Shown piece after piece: positions 1 through 8,126 of a DNA stretch of 33,878 bases; within the stretch, counting starts at the first letter, position 1; each line of letters starts with the position of its first letter. Source of the stretch: Bacteroides faecichinchillae JCM 17102. Its GTDB lineage: Bacteria > Bacteroidota > Bacteroidia > Bacteroidales > Bacteroidaceae. The stretch spans positions 1 to 33,878 of the forward strand of contig NZ_BAKK01000043.1 of NCBI RefSeq assembly GCF_000614145.1, given 5' to 3'. The notes below the pieces were generated by a model. The model saw only the letters and a program-made list of their open reading frames with translations. It was not told the origin of the DNA and did no database searches. Made by a program: the position numbers and the translations under genes.

Positions 1-37
1 ATTCTATTATCATCTTTACTTTTGTGAACATGAACTG

Positions 38-47
38 TATGTTTGCA
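38..47 (+). promoter_or_regulatory. Candidate Bacteroidetes -7 promoter element (distal)
   Basis: The 10-mer TATGTTTGCA fits the Bacteroidetes -7 consensus TAnnTTTG. It lies about 150 bases before the first gene, and a 12-bp perfect palindrome follows at 55-66. A TTTG at 21-24 is too close (13 bases) to be a normal -33 element. It could be the primary promoter of the locus with a long leader, or chance in AT-rich DNA. Confidence 0.3.
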
Positions 48-54
48 AAGATCA

Positions 55-66
55 CTGATTAATCAG
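55..66. repeat. Perfect 12-bp palindrome, possible operator
   Basis: CTGATTAATCAG is perfectly self-complementary and sits just downstream of the candidate -7 element at 38-47, where a dimeric regulator could block initiation. No regulator is known for it. Short palindromes also arise by chance in AT-rich DNA. Confidence 0.3.
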
Positions 67-162
67 ACATATGCAAAAGATTTCAAAAGAAATATAGTTT
101 AATGAATTAAAGAAATGATCTTCAAAAAGAACCCACAGAAGTATAAATATAACAAATAGTTA

Positions 163-172
163 TATATTTGCA
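163..172 (+). promoter_or_regulatory. Bacteroidetes-type -7 element before acyltransferase
   Basis: TATATTTGCA matches TAnnTTTG exactly and ends 25 bases before the ATG at 198, giving a short leader. A TTG inside it (168-170) is in frame with the gene, but starting there would put the promoter inside the coding region, so the ATG at 198 is preferred. No TTTG is seen at the -33 spacing. Confidence 0.5.
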
Positions 173-197
173 CCCTAAACAAAACAATCATACAAAG

Positions 198-1244
198 ATG
201 TCAAACATAAATTCAACACGATACAATTGGGTAGATTGGTGTAAATCCATTGCCATTTTTTTAGTCATTTGGGGACATTTGCCAATGCACTCCATAGCTA
301 TATCAATAATCTATTCTTTTCATATGCCATTGTTTTTTCTTATATCCGGATATTTATATAAACCTCAAAAAACAGCAAAAGAAGAATTCAAAAAAAATTT
401 CAAAACCTTATTTGTACCCTATTTAATCTATCAACTCATTTTTTATCCATACTGGATGGTAAGAGAATCTTTAGTCTTCCATCAATCATTCACTATATAT
501 GACAGTATTATACGTCCAATTATTCAGTCATTAGCTTCAAACGCAATTAATGGGCCTACGTGGTTTATATACTGCTTATTATCATTCAAAATATATGCTT
601 ACTGTATACAAAAAAAACAATCACTGTCTGTTCCAATTACATGTTTTAGTTGCATACTCTCAATACTCATATGCTTCTGGTTAAACAACAGATCTCTTTA
701 CGTAACTTATGCAATACACCATTTTTTCACTTTGATAATATTCTTCTTTGCAGGACAAGCATTAAAACATATCAATCTAAAATATATTTCAGATTCTTTA
801 TATAAAAGTATTATTTGGCTTTCATTCTTTACCATCATATTTGGTACATTAATCCGGACAGGATATAATTCTAATTATACAACGTTATTAGAATCAGTTA
901 AATTCTATACATTGGGTTTCACAGGGAGTGGCATGATACTAGGCATTGGATTTATATTAAACCGTATTAATTCCAAAATCATATATAATATTTCCATAGG
1001 AACCATGGTTATTTTGGGTATACACTGGATGTTGATTGGAGTCCTCAATTTCTCCATTGAGAAATATCTACATTTATCCGAGGATATTTCATACTCGACT
1101 TCTACAGCATTTTTTATAAGTGGAACCATTACGATAATAATGTACCCAATGATACTATTTTGTAAAAAACACCTACCTATTTTATTAGGAAAAGGCTTTT
1201 CCTCCAATAAATATAGAAAGCTTATTAATTCTCCTTCAGCCTAG
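198..1244 (+). CDS. Acyltransferase 3 family membrane protein (fucose 4-O-acetylase-like, COG3594 type)
   Basis: This is a 348-residue, very hydrophobic protein with about ten membrane segments. The N-terminus carries the family signature: WVDWCKSIAIFLVIWGH with the expected histidine at residue 27, followed by SFHMPLFFLISGYLY. Proteins of this kind move acetyl or similar groups from the cytoplasm onto sugars of surface polysaccharides. As first gene of an exopolysaccharide block it probably decorates that polymer; the acceptor sugar is unknown. The ATG at 198 was chosen over the in-frame TTG at 168 because the latter overlaps a promoter -7 element. The next gene starts 86 bases downstream. 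Confidence 0.85.
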   Translation: MSNINSTRYNWVDWCKSIAIFLVIWGHLPMHSIAISIIYSFHMPLFFLISGYLYKPQKTAKEEFKKNFKTLFVPYLIYQLIFYPYWMVRESLVFHQSFTIYDSIIRPIIQSLASNAINGPTWFIYCLLSFKIYAYCIQKKQSLSVPITCFSCILSILICFWLNNRSLYVTYAIHHFFTLIIFFFAGQALKHINLKYISDSLYKSIIWLSFFTIIFGTLIRTGYNSNYTTLLESVKFYTLGFTGSGMILGIGFILNRINSKIIYNISIGTMVILGIHWMLIGVLNFSIEKYLHLSEDISYSTSTAFFISGTITIIMYPMILFCKKHLPILLGKGFSSNKYRKLINSPSA

Positions 1245-1297
1245 CTTTTTTTAGATTTATTATCTATGACAATAAAAACTAATCAAAATAAAATAGT

Positions 1298-1307
1298 TTC
1301 CTTTGTA
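1298..1307 (+). promoter_or_regulatory. Weak -7-like element before the Omp85-like gene
   Basis: TTCCTTTGTA differs from TAnnTTTG by one base and lies 24 bases before the ATG at 1331, the same distance as other promoters here. The Omp85-like gene may therefore have its own start of transcription as well as read-through. Confidence 0.3.
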
Positions 1308-1330
1308 GCCGAATTATTCAATGAGACAAT

Positions 1331-2599
1331 ATGAAGAAATATATAGTAGCTGTATTGATGATGTTCCTAGTCACCAACATTACATTAGCCCGAAACACCT
1401 ATATAACAGTAGAAGGCAATGAACAACAAGAAATAATGACACACCTCAACAACGTCATTTCAAGTGATGACATTGTAGTTCTGGCAGACACCACTCCTAT
1501 TCTTTCGAAACGTGCATTACGACGTCAGCGTGTAGCAAAGCGGAATCTTCATTATAATATATTAGGTGGACCCAGTTATACTCCAGACTTCGGTTTATTA
1601 GTAGGTGGTAGTGCATTGATGACATTTCGAATGAATCCAAGTGACACGACCCAACGACGTTCAGTAGTTCCCATGGCAATCGCCCTCATGTTCAAAGGAG
1701 GATTAAACCTGATGACCAAACCACAACTTTTCTTTAAAAGCGACCATTTTCGTATCTTTGGAACTTTCTCATACAAAAATACATTAGAGAATTTTTATGG
1801 CATCGGATATATGACCAACAAGGATTACGAACGTGGAAAAGAGACAAGCGAATACCGTTATAGTGGTATTCAGTTGAATCCCTGGTTCCTGTTCCGTTTA
1901 GGAAAAAGTGATTTCTTTGCAGGTCCTCAAATTGACTTCAATTATGATAAAATTACCAAACCTGCCCAGTTGGTAGAGCAACCGTCATACATAGCAGCAG
2001 GAGGCACAGAACAAGGTTATAGTAATCAAAGTTCTGGTTTGGGGTTCTTGCTGACGTATGATACGCGGGATATTCCAGCGAATGCATATAAAGGTATTTA
2101 CCTTGATTTTCGTGGCATGATATACAACAAAGCTTTTGGTGGAGATAATAATTTCTATCGTTTAGAAATCGACTATCGTCAGTATAAAAGTCTCGGACAC
2201 CGCAGAGTTCTTGCCTGGACAACACAGACAAAAAATGTATTCGGTAATGTACCATTAACAAAGTATGTTCTTAGTGGCACTCCATTCGATCTTCGTGGCT
2301 ATTATATGGGCCAATATCGTGACAAGTCATCACATGTGGTAATGGTAGAATACCGTCAAATGATTAATACTGACAAAAGCACTTGGATGAAAAAAATGCT
2401 AAGCCACGTAGGATATGTGGCATGGGGCGGATGTGGTTTTATGGGGCCTACTCCAGGCAAAATTGAAGGTGTACTACCTAACCTTGGAGTGGGTATACGC
2501 ATTGAAGTGCAGCCCCGTATGAACGTTCGTCTAGACTTTGGCAGAAACATGGTGAATAAACAAAATCTGTTCTATTTTAACATGACCGAAGCTTTTTAA
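1331..2599 (+). CDS. Omp85/BamA-superfamily outer-membrane beta-barrel without POTRA domains
   Basis: A 422-residue protein with a signal peptide (residues 1-20, cleavage after LA) and repeated amphipathic strands typical of an outer-membrane barrel, ending in phenylalanine. The loop-6 signature of the Omp85 family is seen as LRGYY around Arg322 (RGY in place of the classical VRGF/Y), and LLTYDTRDIPANAYKG matches the conserved early strand motif of bacterial surface antigens. Between the signal peptide and the barrel there are only about 60 polar residues, too few for even one POTRA domain plus linker. Small N-terminally stripped Omp85 proteins are known in Bacteroidetes. The position directly before a TolC-like gene and a Wzc-like gene suggests a role in placing or forming the export pore for the polysaccharide; that role is inference. 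Confidence 0.75.
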   Translation: MKKYIVAVLMMFLVTNITLARNTYITVEGNEQQEIMTHLNNVISSDDIVVLADTTPILSKRALRRQRVAKRNLHYNILGGPSYTPDFGLLVGGSALMTFRMNPSDTTQRRSVVPMAIALMFKGGLNLMTKPQLFFKSDHFRIFGTFSYKNTLENFYGIGYMTNKDYERGKETSEYRYSGIQLNPWFLFRLGKSDFFAGPQIDFNYDKITKPAQLVEQPSYIAAGGTEQGYSNQSSGLGFLLTYDTRDIPANAYKGIYLDFRGMIYNKAFGGDNNFYRLEIDYRQYKSLGHRRVLAWTTQTKNVFGNVPLTKYVLSGTPFDLRGYYMGQYRDKSSHVVMVEYRQMINTDKSTWMKKMLSHVGYVAWGGCGFMGPTPGKIEGVLPNLGVGIRIEVQPRMNVRLDFGRNMVNKQNLFYFNMTEAF

Positions 2600-2674
2600 G
2601 CTGACATATCCTTATAATCTACACAATTTTTGCAAAAAAAAAATAGAAAAACATCGCTAAATGAACTTAATTAT

Positions 2675-2684
2675 TACCTTTGTA
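2675..2684 (+). promoter_or_regulatory. Bacteroidetes-type -7 element before TolC-like gene
   Basis: TACCTTTGTA is an exact match to TAnnTTTG and ends 38 bases before the ATG at 2723. It falls inside a longer in-frame reading that would begin near 2630, which argues that translation really starts at 2723. It is a plausible start for a transcript covering the TolC-like, Wzc-like and Wzy-like genes. Confidence 0.55.
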
Positions 2685-2722
2685 TATTGAAAAACAAACA
2701 AGAACAAAGACATAAGTTCATT

Positions 2723-3472
2723 ATGAAGCATTTTAAAGTTCCTATTATTATAACATTGCTACTGATAATTCCCACAAAAAGTATCATAGCACAGGAAGTG
2801 AGTGACTACACAAAATTAGAACCTCAAGATTATTCTAAAATCACCCTTCCACCTTTAGATCTTCTTTTTGAGAATGCCAAAAGTGCTCCCACCTATGAGT
2901 TGGCAGTAGTACAAGAACAAATAGAACGAAAATTACTCGCAAAAGAAAAACGCGCCGTCCTTAGTTTTTTCAGTTTGCGTGGCAGTTATCAATATGGTAT
3001 GTTCGGTAACGAATCCACATTTACTGATGTAACTATTGTCCCTTATCTTAGTTATTCCACACAAGCACAGAATGGATATACAATAGGTGCAGGGGTCAAT
3101 ATCCCGTTAGATGGTCTGTTTGATTTAACTGCGCGGATAAAACGTCAAAAGTTAAGTGTACGTACAGCGGAACTTGAAAAAGAAGCCAAGTTTGAAGAAA
3201 TGAAAAAAGAGATTATCCTATTATATGCAACTGCCACATCACAACTAAATATATTAAAGTTAAATGCTGAAGCCCTTATTCTGGCTAATGTTCAGTACGG
3301 TATATCCGAAAAGGATTTTGCTAACGGTGTTATCGACTCTAATGATCTATCATCTGAGAAATCCCGACAATCAGTAGCACAGGAGAAATTTGAAAATAGC
3401 AAATCCGAACTCACAAAGAGCTTGATGGTACTTGAAGTAATTACACGTACCTCCATCCTCAAAAATAAATAA
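2723..3472 (+). CDS. Half-length TolC-like outer-membrane protein
   Basis: A 249-residue protein with a signal peptide at residues 1-23 (MKHFK, a hydrophobic run, then cleavage before Q). The mature part reads like one TolC structural repeat: a helix at about 45-75, two short strands (SLRGSYQYG and YTIGAGVNIPL) and then a long helical pair ending in the pattern NGVIDSNDLSSEKSRQ, which resembles the usual A-G-(x)-LLDLLDAQ motif of outer-membrane efflux proteins. Full TolC proteins contain two such repeats in 420-480 residues, so this one is about half size and would need twice the subunits to make a TolC-like tube. The gene is 9 bases before the Wzc-like gene. The start at 2723 is fixed by the signal peptide and the upstream promoter. 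It may replace Wza here; that is inference. Confidence 0.7.
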   Translation: MKHFKVPIIITLLLIIPTKSIIAQEVSDYTKLEPQDYSKITLPPLDLLFENAKSAPTYELAVVQEQIERKLLAKEKRAVLSFFSLRGSYQYGMFGNESTFTDVTIVPYLSYSTQAQNGYTIGAGVNIPLDGLFDLTARIKRQKLSVRTAELEKEAKFEEMKKEIILLYATATSQLNILKLNAEALILANVQYGISEKDFANGVIDSNDLSSEKSRQSVAQEKFENSKSELTKSLMVLEVITRTSILKNK

Positions 3473-3481
3473 AACTTATTT

Positions 3482-5713
3482 ATGGAATACATACTTTACA
3501 TCACCAGATTCTTATACCGTATTCGCTGGTGGCTAATCATTGGTACAATCCTTATAACATCCGCTACATGGTGGTTGGGAAAGCAAATGATAGGTAGGAC
3601 CTACCATACAGAAGCGACGCTCTACACAGGAGTCGCTTCAGGATATAGTATGGAGGGTGGAGGTAGCAAAGTAGATTGGGCAACCGCACAGAATGCTATG
3701 GATAATCTAATGAATATCATTAAATCAGAAAGTACATTGAAACGAGTATCTATGCGTTTATATGCACGTAGCCTGATAAACGGTGATCCCCATAAAGACA
3801 ATGAATACATCAAAGCAAGTAATTACAACAGGATTTATAACCACTTGAGTCAAAGTCCTAATGGAAAAGAAATACTTGCCTTGATAGATAAAAGCAGCGA
3901 AGACAAGACTGTGGAAAATTTCTACAAATATTTAAAGCCGACTCAGTCTAACTACCTATATGGTATCTTTTATTACAACTTACATCATTATTGCTATAAT
4001 GAGCTTAAAAATATACAAGCAGCTCGTAAAGGGGCTAGTGATCTGATAGAAATAAGCTATGAAGCAGATGATCCGGGCATTGCATATAATACAATCGACA
4101 TTCTCACTAAAGAATTTGTAAATGAATATCGTGCCCTACGTTATGCCGAGACTGATAAGGTAATTGAATATTTTAACAGTGAACTCAAACGTATTGGAAA
4201 GGAACTTCGTATAAATGAAGACTCCTTGACAAAATATAATGTAGATAAGCGTATCATTAATTATTATGATGAAACTAAAGAGATTGCCGCTATAAATAAA
4301 GAATTCGAGTTACGTGAACAAAATGCATATATAGAAGTTAATAGCGCAAAAGCTATGCTAAGCGAATTAGAAACACACATGAACAGTAACGCAAAGCAAG
4401 TACTCAATAATATTCAGTTTTTGAATAAGTTGAATGAAGCTTCTTCACTTACAGGAAAAATATCAGAAATGGAAACGGTCTCCGGTGGTGAGAGCCCCAA
4501 ACAGAAAGAAATACTTAAAGGTTATAAAGACAGTCTGGCAATAGCTCGTAAAGAGTTATCCAACTTATCAGATAAATATGTAGAACATCGATACACCAAA
4601 GAAGGGGTGTCCAAAAACAATATCATTGAACAATGGTTGGAGCAAACTTTAAAACTTGAGAAAGCCAAATCTGATTTACAAATTATTCAAGAAAGCCAGA
4701 GAGCACTAGATGAAAGGTATAAGTTTTATGCTCCTGTGGGTTCTACTATCAAACGTAAAGAACGTAATATCAATTTTATAGAACAGAATTACCTATCGGT
4801 GCTCAAGAGTTATAATGATGCTCTTATGCGAAGGAAGAATCTGGAAATGACATCGGCAACCCTAAAGGTTCTGAATACTCCGGCCTATCCAATCAGTCCA
4901 ATGCCCACTCAATTGAGAAAGATAGTAATGGCCACCTGTGCTGGTACTTTTTTGTTCATATTAGGATTCTTCCTTATTCTTGAACTTTTAGACCGTACTT
5001 TACGTGACGCTATTCGTACCCGCCGACTTGTTGGCCTTCCCTTACTGGGTGCTTTCCCTAAAAACTCTATTTTAGAATATCATGGTCAAGTTGAAAAAGC
5101 TCAAAACATTGCCACCAAGCAATTAAGTAGTAGTATTTTGCAATTCTGTAATGAAAAGAAAGAAGGATTACCGTATATAATCAATTTCATTAGTACAGAA
5201 GGCAATGAAGGTAAGAGTAAACTTATTGAACAACTGAAAGTGTATTGGAGTAGTATCGGTTTAAAAGTAAGAACGGTGATTGGGGGAAAAGATTTTACCC
5301 CCTCTTCTCGTGAGTTTTACCTTGCTAAAAGTATCACCGACTTTTACATTCCAGAAGAAGAAGATATACTACTTGTTGAATACCCCAATTTGCGTGAAAT
5401 CAATATTGCACCGGAGTTATTACAAGAAGCAAACCTGAATATAGTAGTTTCCAGAGCTGATCGTGGCTGGAAAGAAACTGACAAGCTATTAGTCGAAAAA
5501 CTGCAAAAACAAGTTGTACAAACACCTCTTTATGTATATCTAACTTATGCAGCACGTAATGTTGTAGAAGATTTTACTGGTATGTTACCACCTTATTCAA
5601 TATGGAGAAAAATGGTTTACCGCCTATCTCAATTGGCATTGACCGAAAGTGTCTCAACATTGTTTAAAAGAAAGGAACAAGCAAAGGACGTAACTAATGA
5701 AGATGACGATTAA
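3482..5713 (+). CDS. Wzc/Wzz-like polysaccharide co-polymerase with degenerate ATPase domain
   Basis: A 743-residue inner-membrane protein with membrane segments at about residues 15-36 and 480-502. Between them is a large periplasmic domain rich in coiled coil (about 215-470). The proline-rich PAYPISPMP just before the second membrane segment is typical of chain-length regulators. The cytoplasmic tail (505-743) resembles a bacterial tyrosine kinase domain: a P-loop remains near residues 570-579 (GNEGKSK). The Walker A' aspartate motif is not recognisable, Walker B is reduced to DILLVEYPN, and the C-terminus lacks a tyrosine cluster (it ends NEDDD). It probably sets polymer length and bridges to the exporter but is unlikely to autophosphorylate. 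The following gene overlaps it by 17 bases. Confidence 0.85.
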   Translation: MEYILYITRFLYRIRWWLIIGTILITSATWWLGKQMIGRTYHTEATLYTGVASGYSMEGGGSKVDWATAQNAMDNLMNIIKSESTLKRVSMRLYARSLINGDPHKDNEYIKASNYNRIYNHLSQSPNGKEILALIDKSSEDKTVENFYKYLKPTQSNYLYGIFYYNLHHYCYNELKNIQAARKGASDLIEISYEADDPGIAYNTIDILTKEFVNEYRALRYAETDKVIEYFNSELKRIGKELRINEDSLTKYNVDKRIINYYDETKEIAAINKEFELREQNAYIEVNSAKAMLSELETHMNSNAKQVLNNIQFLNKLNEASSLTGKISEMETVSGGESPKQKEILKGYKDSLAIARKELSNLSDKYVEHRYTKEGVSKNNIIEQWLEQTLKLEKAKSDLQIIQESQRALDERYKFYAPVGSTIKRKERNINFIEQNYLSVLKSYNDALMRRKNLEMTSATLKVLNTPAYPISPMPTQLRKIVMATCAGTFLFILGFFLILELLDRTLRDAIRTRRLVGLPLLGAFPKNSILEYHGQVEKAQNIATKQLSSSILQFCNEKKEGLPYIINFISTEGNEGKSKLIEQLKVYWSSIGLKVRTVIGGKDFTPSSREFYLAKSITDFYIPEEEDILLVEYPNLREINIAPELLQEANLNIVVSRADRGWKETDKLLVEKLQKQVVQTPLYVYLTYAARNVVEDFTGMLPPYSIWRKMVYRLSQLALTESVSTLFKRKEQAKDVTNEDDD

Positions 5714-7178
5714 CAAGAAAAAATACGGTGAAAATTTAATAGCAGTGGGCATTTTTTTTGCCAATAAAGGATGGGTGTATCTAATACTGTTAGGAGGTTT
5801 ATATGTTTTATATAAAGCTATTTTTCGTACATCTACTCCTGTCTTTCTAGCGTTTAGCCTATTACCATTAGCCTTTTTCTTTTTTTTATTAATAATCAAA
5901 TATTCCAAACAAGGTTTTTATACATTATTTATCATTCAGTTTCTGATAGCTATAATTGGTATTGTGATAATAATACCAATAGGGATAAGCACATTGGTAT
6001 CTACGTTGTTCATAGCAGTCTTGGTCATTTCATATTCAATATACCAGAAAATAGACTGGAGCGAAAGTCATAATGGTATGTTCTGGCTCTTTCTGATATT
6101 GGGGTTGTATTATGTATTAGAAATTGCCAATCCAAACAATGTTCAAGCAGCTTGGAATGTCTCTATCACTCACTACTTTATTTATCCACTGATATGCGCA
6201 GTATTGGTTCCATTAGCTATCCGTAACATTAAAGGAATCCAATGGCTATTAATCATTTGGTCTATATTCATTCTGATAGCTGCAGCTAAAGGATATTGGC
6301 AGAAAAACTACGGTTTTAATGAACGCGAACAATACTTCTTATTTGTATTAGGAGGCGCCAAAACGCATATAATTTGGTCTGGTATCCGTTATTTCTCACT
6401 GTTCAGTGATGCAGCAAATTTTGGTGTACATATGGCATTAGCTATTCCTCTTTTTGGAATATCCTTACTTTATGTGAAAAATAAGTGGTTGAAAGTCTAT
6501 TTTGCATTCATTGTTATAGCAGCAATTTATGGTATGGGTATCTCCGGAACCCGTTCTGCAATTGCTGTTCCTGTAGGTGCATTAGGGCTTTTCATTGTTC
6601 TCTCTCGTAATATAAAAATTACTATTGCAGGAATCTCAGTTTTAGCATTAATATTTATGTTCTTCTTGTTTACCGATATCGGTGATAGTAACCAATACAT
6701 ACGTAAGATGCGTACAGCTTTCCGTCCTTCCGAAGATGCTTCTTATCTTCTGCGTATAGATAACCGAAAAAAAATGAGAGAACTGATGATTCATAGACCT
6801 TTCGGCTACGGAATAGGACTATCTAAAGGTGAACACTTTCACCCCAAAGAACGCATGCCCTACCCACCCGATTCATGGCTTGTATCGGTATGGGTAGAGA
6901 CAGGAATAGTTGGGCTCATACTTTATCTCGTTATTCATGGCACTCTTTTCGCATGGTGCTCTTGGATACTTATGTTCAAAATAATAAATAAACGATTGCG
7001 CGGATTGCTTGCCGCATGGCTTTGCATGGCAGCGGGATTCTTCCTGTCGGCCTATACCAATGATGTGATGCAATACCCTAATACCATACCCATATACACT
7101 GCTTTCGCCCTCTGCTTCGCAGGATCACATATCGACAAACGGATACAGCAAGACACAAGGGAAAGACACAGAACGTAA
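5697..7178 (+). CDS. Wzy / O-antigen ligase family polymerase
   Basis: A 493-residue protein with roughly twelve membrane helices and one large outside loop. The segment from about residue 355 to 415 (HRPFGYGIGLSKG, then PDSWLVSVWVETGIVGLILY) matches the conserved loop and following helix of the Wzy_C/WaaL family, where the usual pattern is H-N-x-x-L ... E-x-G-x-x-G. Such proteins join lipid-linked repeat units on the periplasmic face, or ligate glycans to a lipid acceptor. Beside a Wzc-like gene, polymerisation is the better guess. The start overlaps the end of the Wzc-like gene by 17 bases, suggesting translational coupling; a second in-frame ATG lies two codons later. Confidence 0.85.
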   Translation: MKMTINKKKYGENLIAVGIFFANKGWVYLILLGGLYVLYKAIFRTSTPVFLAFSLLPLAFFFFLLIIKYSKQGFYTLFIIQFLIAIIGIVIIIPIGISTLVSTLFIAVLVISYSIYQKIDWSESHNGMFWLFLILGLYYVLEIANPNNVQAAWNVSITHYFIYPLICAVLVPLAIRNIKGIQWLLIIWSIFILIAAAKGYWQKNYGFNEREQYFLFVLGGAKTHIIWSGIRYFSLFSDAANFGVHMALAIPLFGISLLYVKNKWLKVYFAFIVIAAIYGMGISGTRSAIAVPVGALGLFIVLSRNIKITIAGISVLALIFMFFLFTDIGDSNQYIRKMRTAFRPSEDASYLLRIDNRKKMRELMIHRPFGYGIGLSKGEHFHPKERMPYPPDSWLVSVWVETGIVGLILYLVIHGTLFAWCSWILMFKIINKRLRGLLAAWLCMAAGFFLSAYTNDVMQYPNTIPIYTAFALCFAGSHIDKRIQQDTRERHRT

Positions 7179-7197
7179 AACAACAAACGGATAAAAT

Positions 7198-8102
7198 ATG
7201 ACCGACAGACCTCAAATTTCTTTCATTACCATCTGCTACAATGGTTGCAACGATACCTGCGAACTGATAGAATCTTTAAAAAAGAATATTCACTCCGTAA
7301 GTTATGAAATCATCGTTGTAGACAACGCATCACGTGTAGATGAAGCGACTGTGATCAGTAAATGTTATCCGGATGTTATCACTTTGAGGAGCAAGGCCAA
7401 TTTAGGATTCTCTGGAGGCAACAACCTCGGTATCCACCTTGCAAAAGGAAAATACATTTTCCTAATCAACAACGACACATACATCGAAACAGACGGATTC
7501 CGTTCCCTAATAGAACGTCTTGAAAGTCGTCCGGAAATAGGTGCTGTCTCCCCCAAAATACGTTTTGCTTTTCCACCACAAAACATACAATTTTCGGGAT
7601 TCACTCCACTGACCCCCATCACTCTACGAAACAACCCTATCGGTTTCGGGCACATAGATGATGGGCGTTTCGACACCCCGCATCCTTCTCCCTATTTACA
7701 TGGAGCTGCTATGATAATAAAACGAGAAGTGATTGAAAAGGTGGCTTGATGCCGGAAATATATTTTTTATATTACGAAGAAATGGATTGGTGTACTCAGA
7801 TGACTAATGCTGGCTACGAACTATGGTATGAACCTCGTTGCACTATTTTCCATAAAGAGAGCCAAAGCACCGGACAACTTAGTAAACTACGTACTTACTA
7901 CATGACGCGCAATCGTCTACTCTACGCCCGACGTAACCGTACAGGATCTCACCGACTACTGTCTATACTTTATCAATCTACCATAGCCGCCGGAAAAAAC
8001 AGTCTTCAGTTTGCTTTGAAAGGCCGTTTCGACCTATTTTTCGCTGTATGGAAAGGAATTGTAGAAGGTGTTTTCCTTACACCCTCTTCCTCAATAAAAT
8101 GA
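7198..8102 (+). pseudogene. GT2 family glycosyltransferase, interrupted by a one-base frameshift
   Basis: Two reading pieces, 7198-7749 and 7746-8102, together give one normal GT2 enzyme of about 301 residues like those that add rhamnose or similar sugars. The first carries ITICYNG, VVDNAS, NLGFSGGNN and the DxD-like NND; the second carries EIYFLYYEEMDWCTQMTNAGY and IFHKESQS. At 7743-7744 the run GG should be GGG: restoring one G turns the stop at 7747-7749 into K-V-G-L-M-P-E-I, exactly the family sequence. The break therefore looks like a lost base, either a sequence error or a recent inactivation. As written, the first piece lacks the acceptor part. The gene lies between the polymerase and the processive GT2 gene, in the same direction. 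Confidence 0.85.
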
Positions 8103-8126
8103 AAAAACACTCAATAAAGAACAACT

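Noticed and set aside
1..198. Phase-variable invertible capsule promoter
   Set aside because: No pair of long inverted repeats flanks a promoter here and no site-specific invertase gene is close; the 12-bp palindrome alone is not enough.
7746..8102. A separate small gene starting at TTG 7746 or ATG 7749, overlapping the stop of the first piece
   Set aside because: Its N-terminus is the middle of a GT2 fold and fits the preceding piece perfectly after a one-base repair, so it is not an independent gene.
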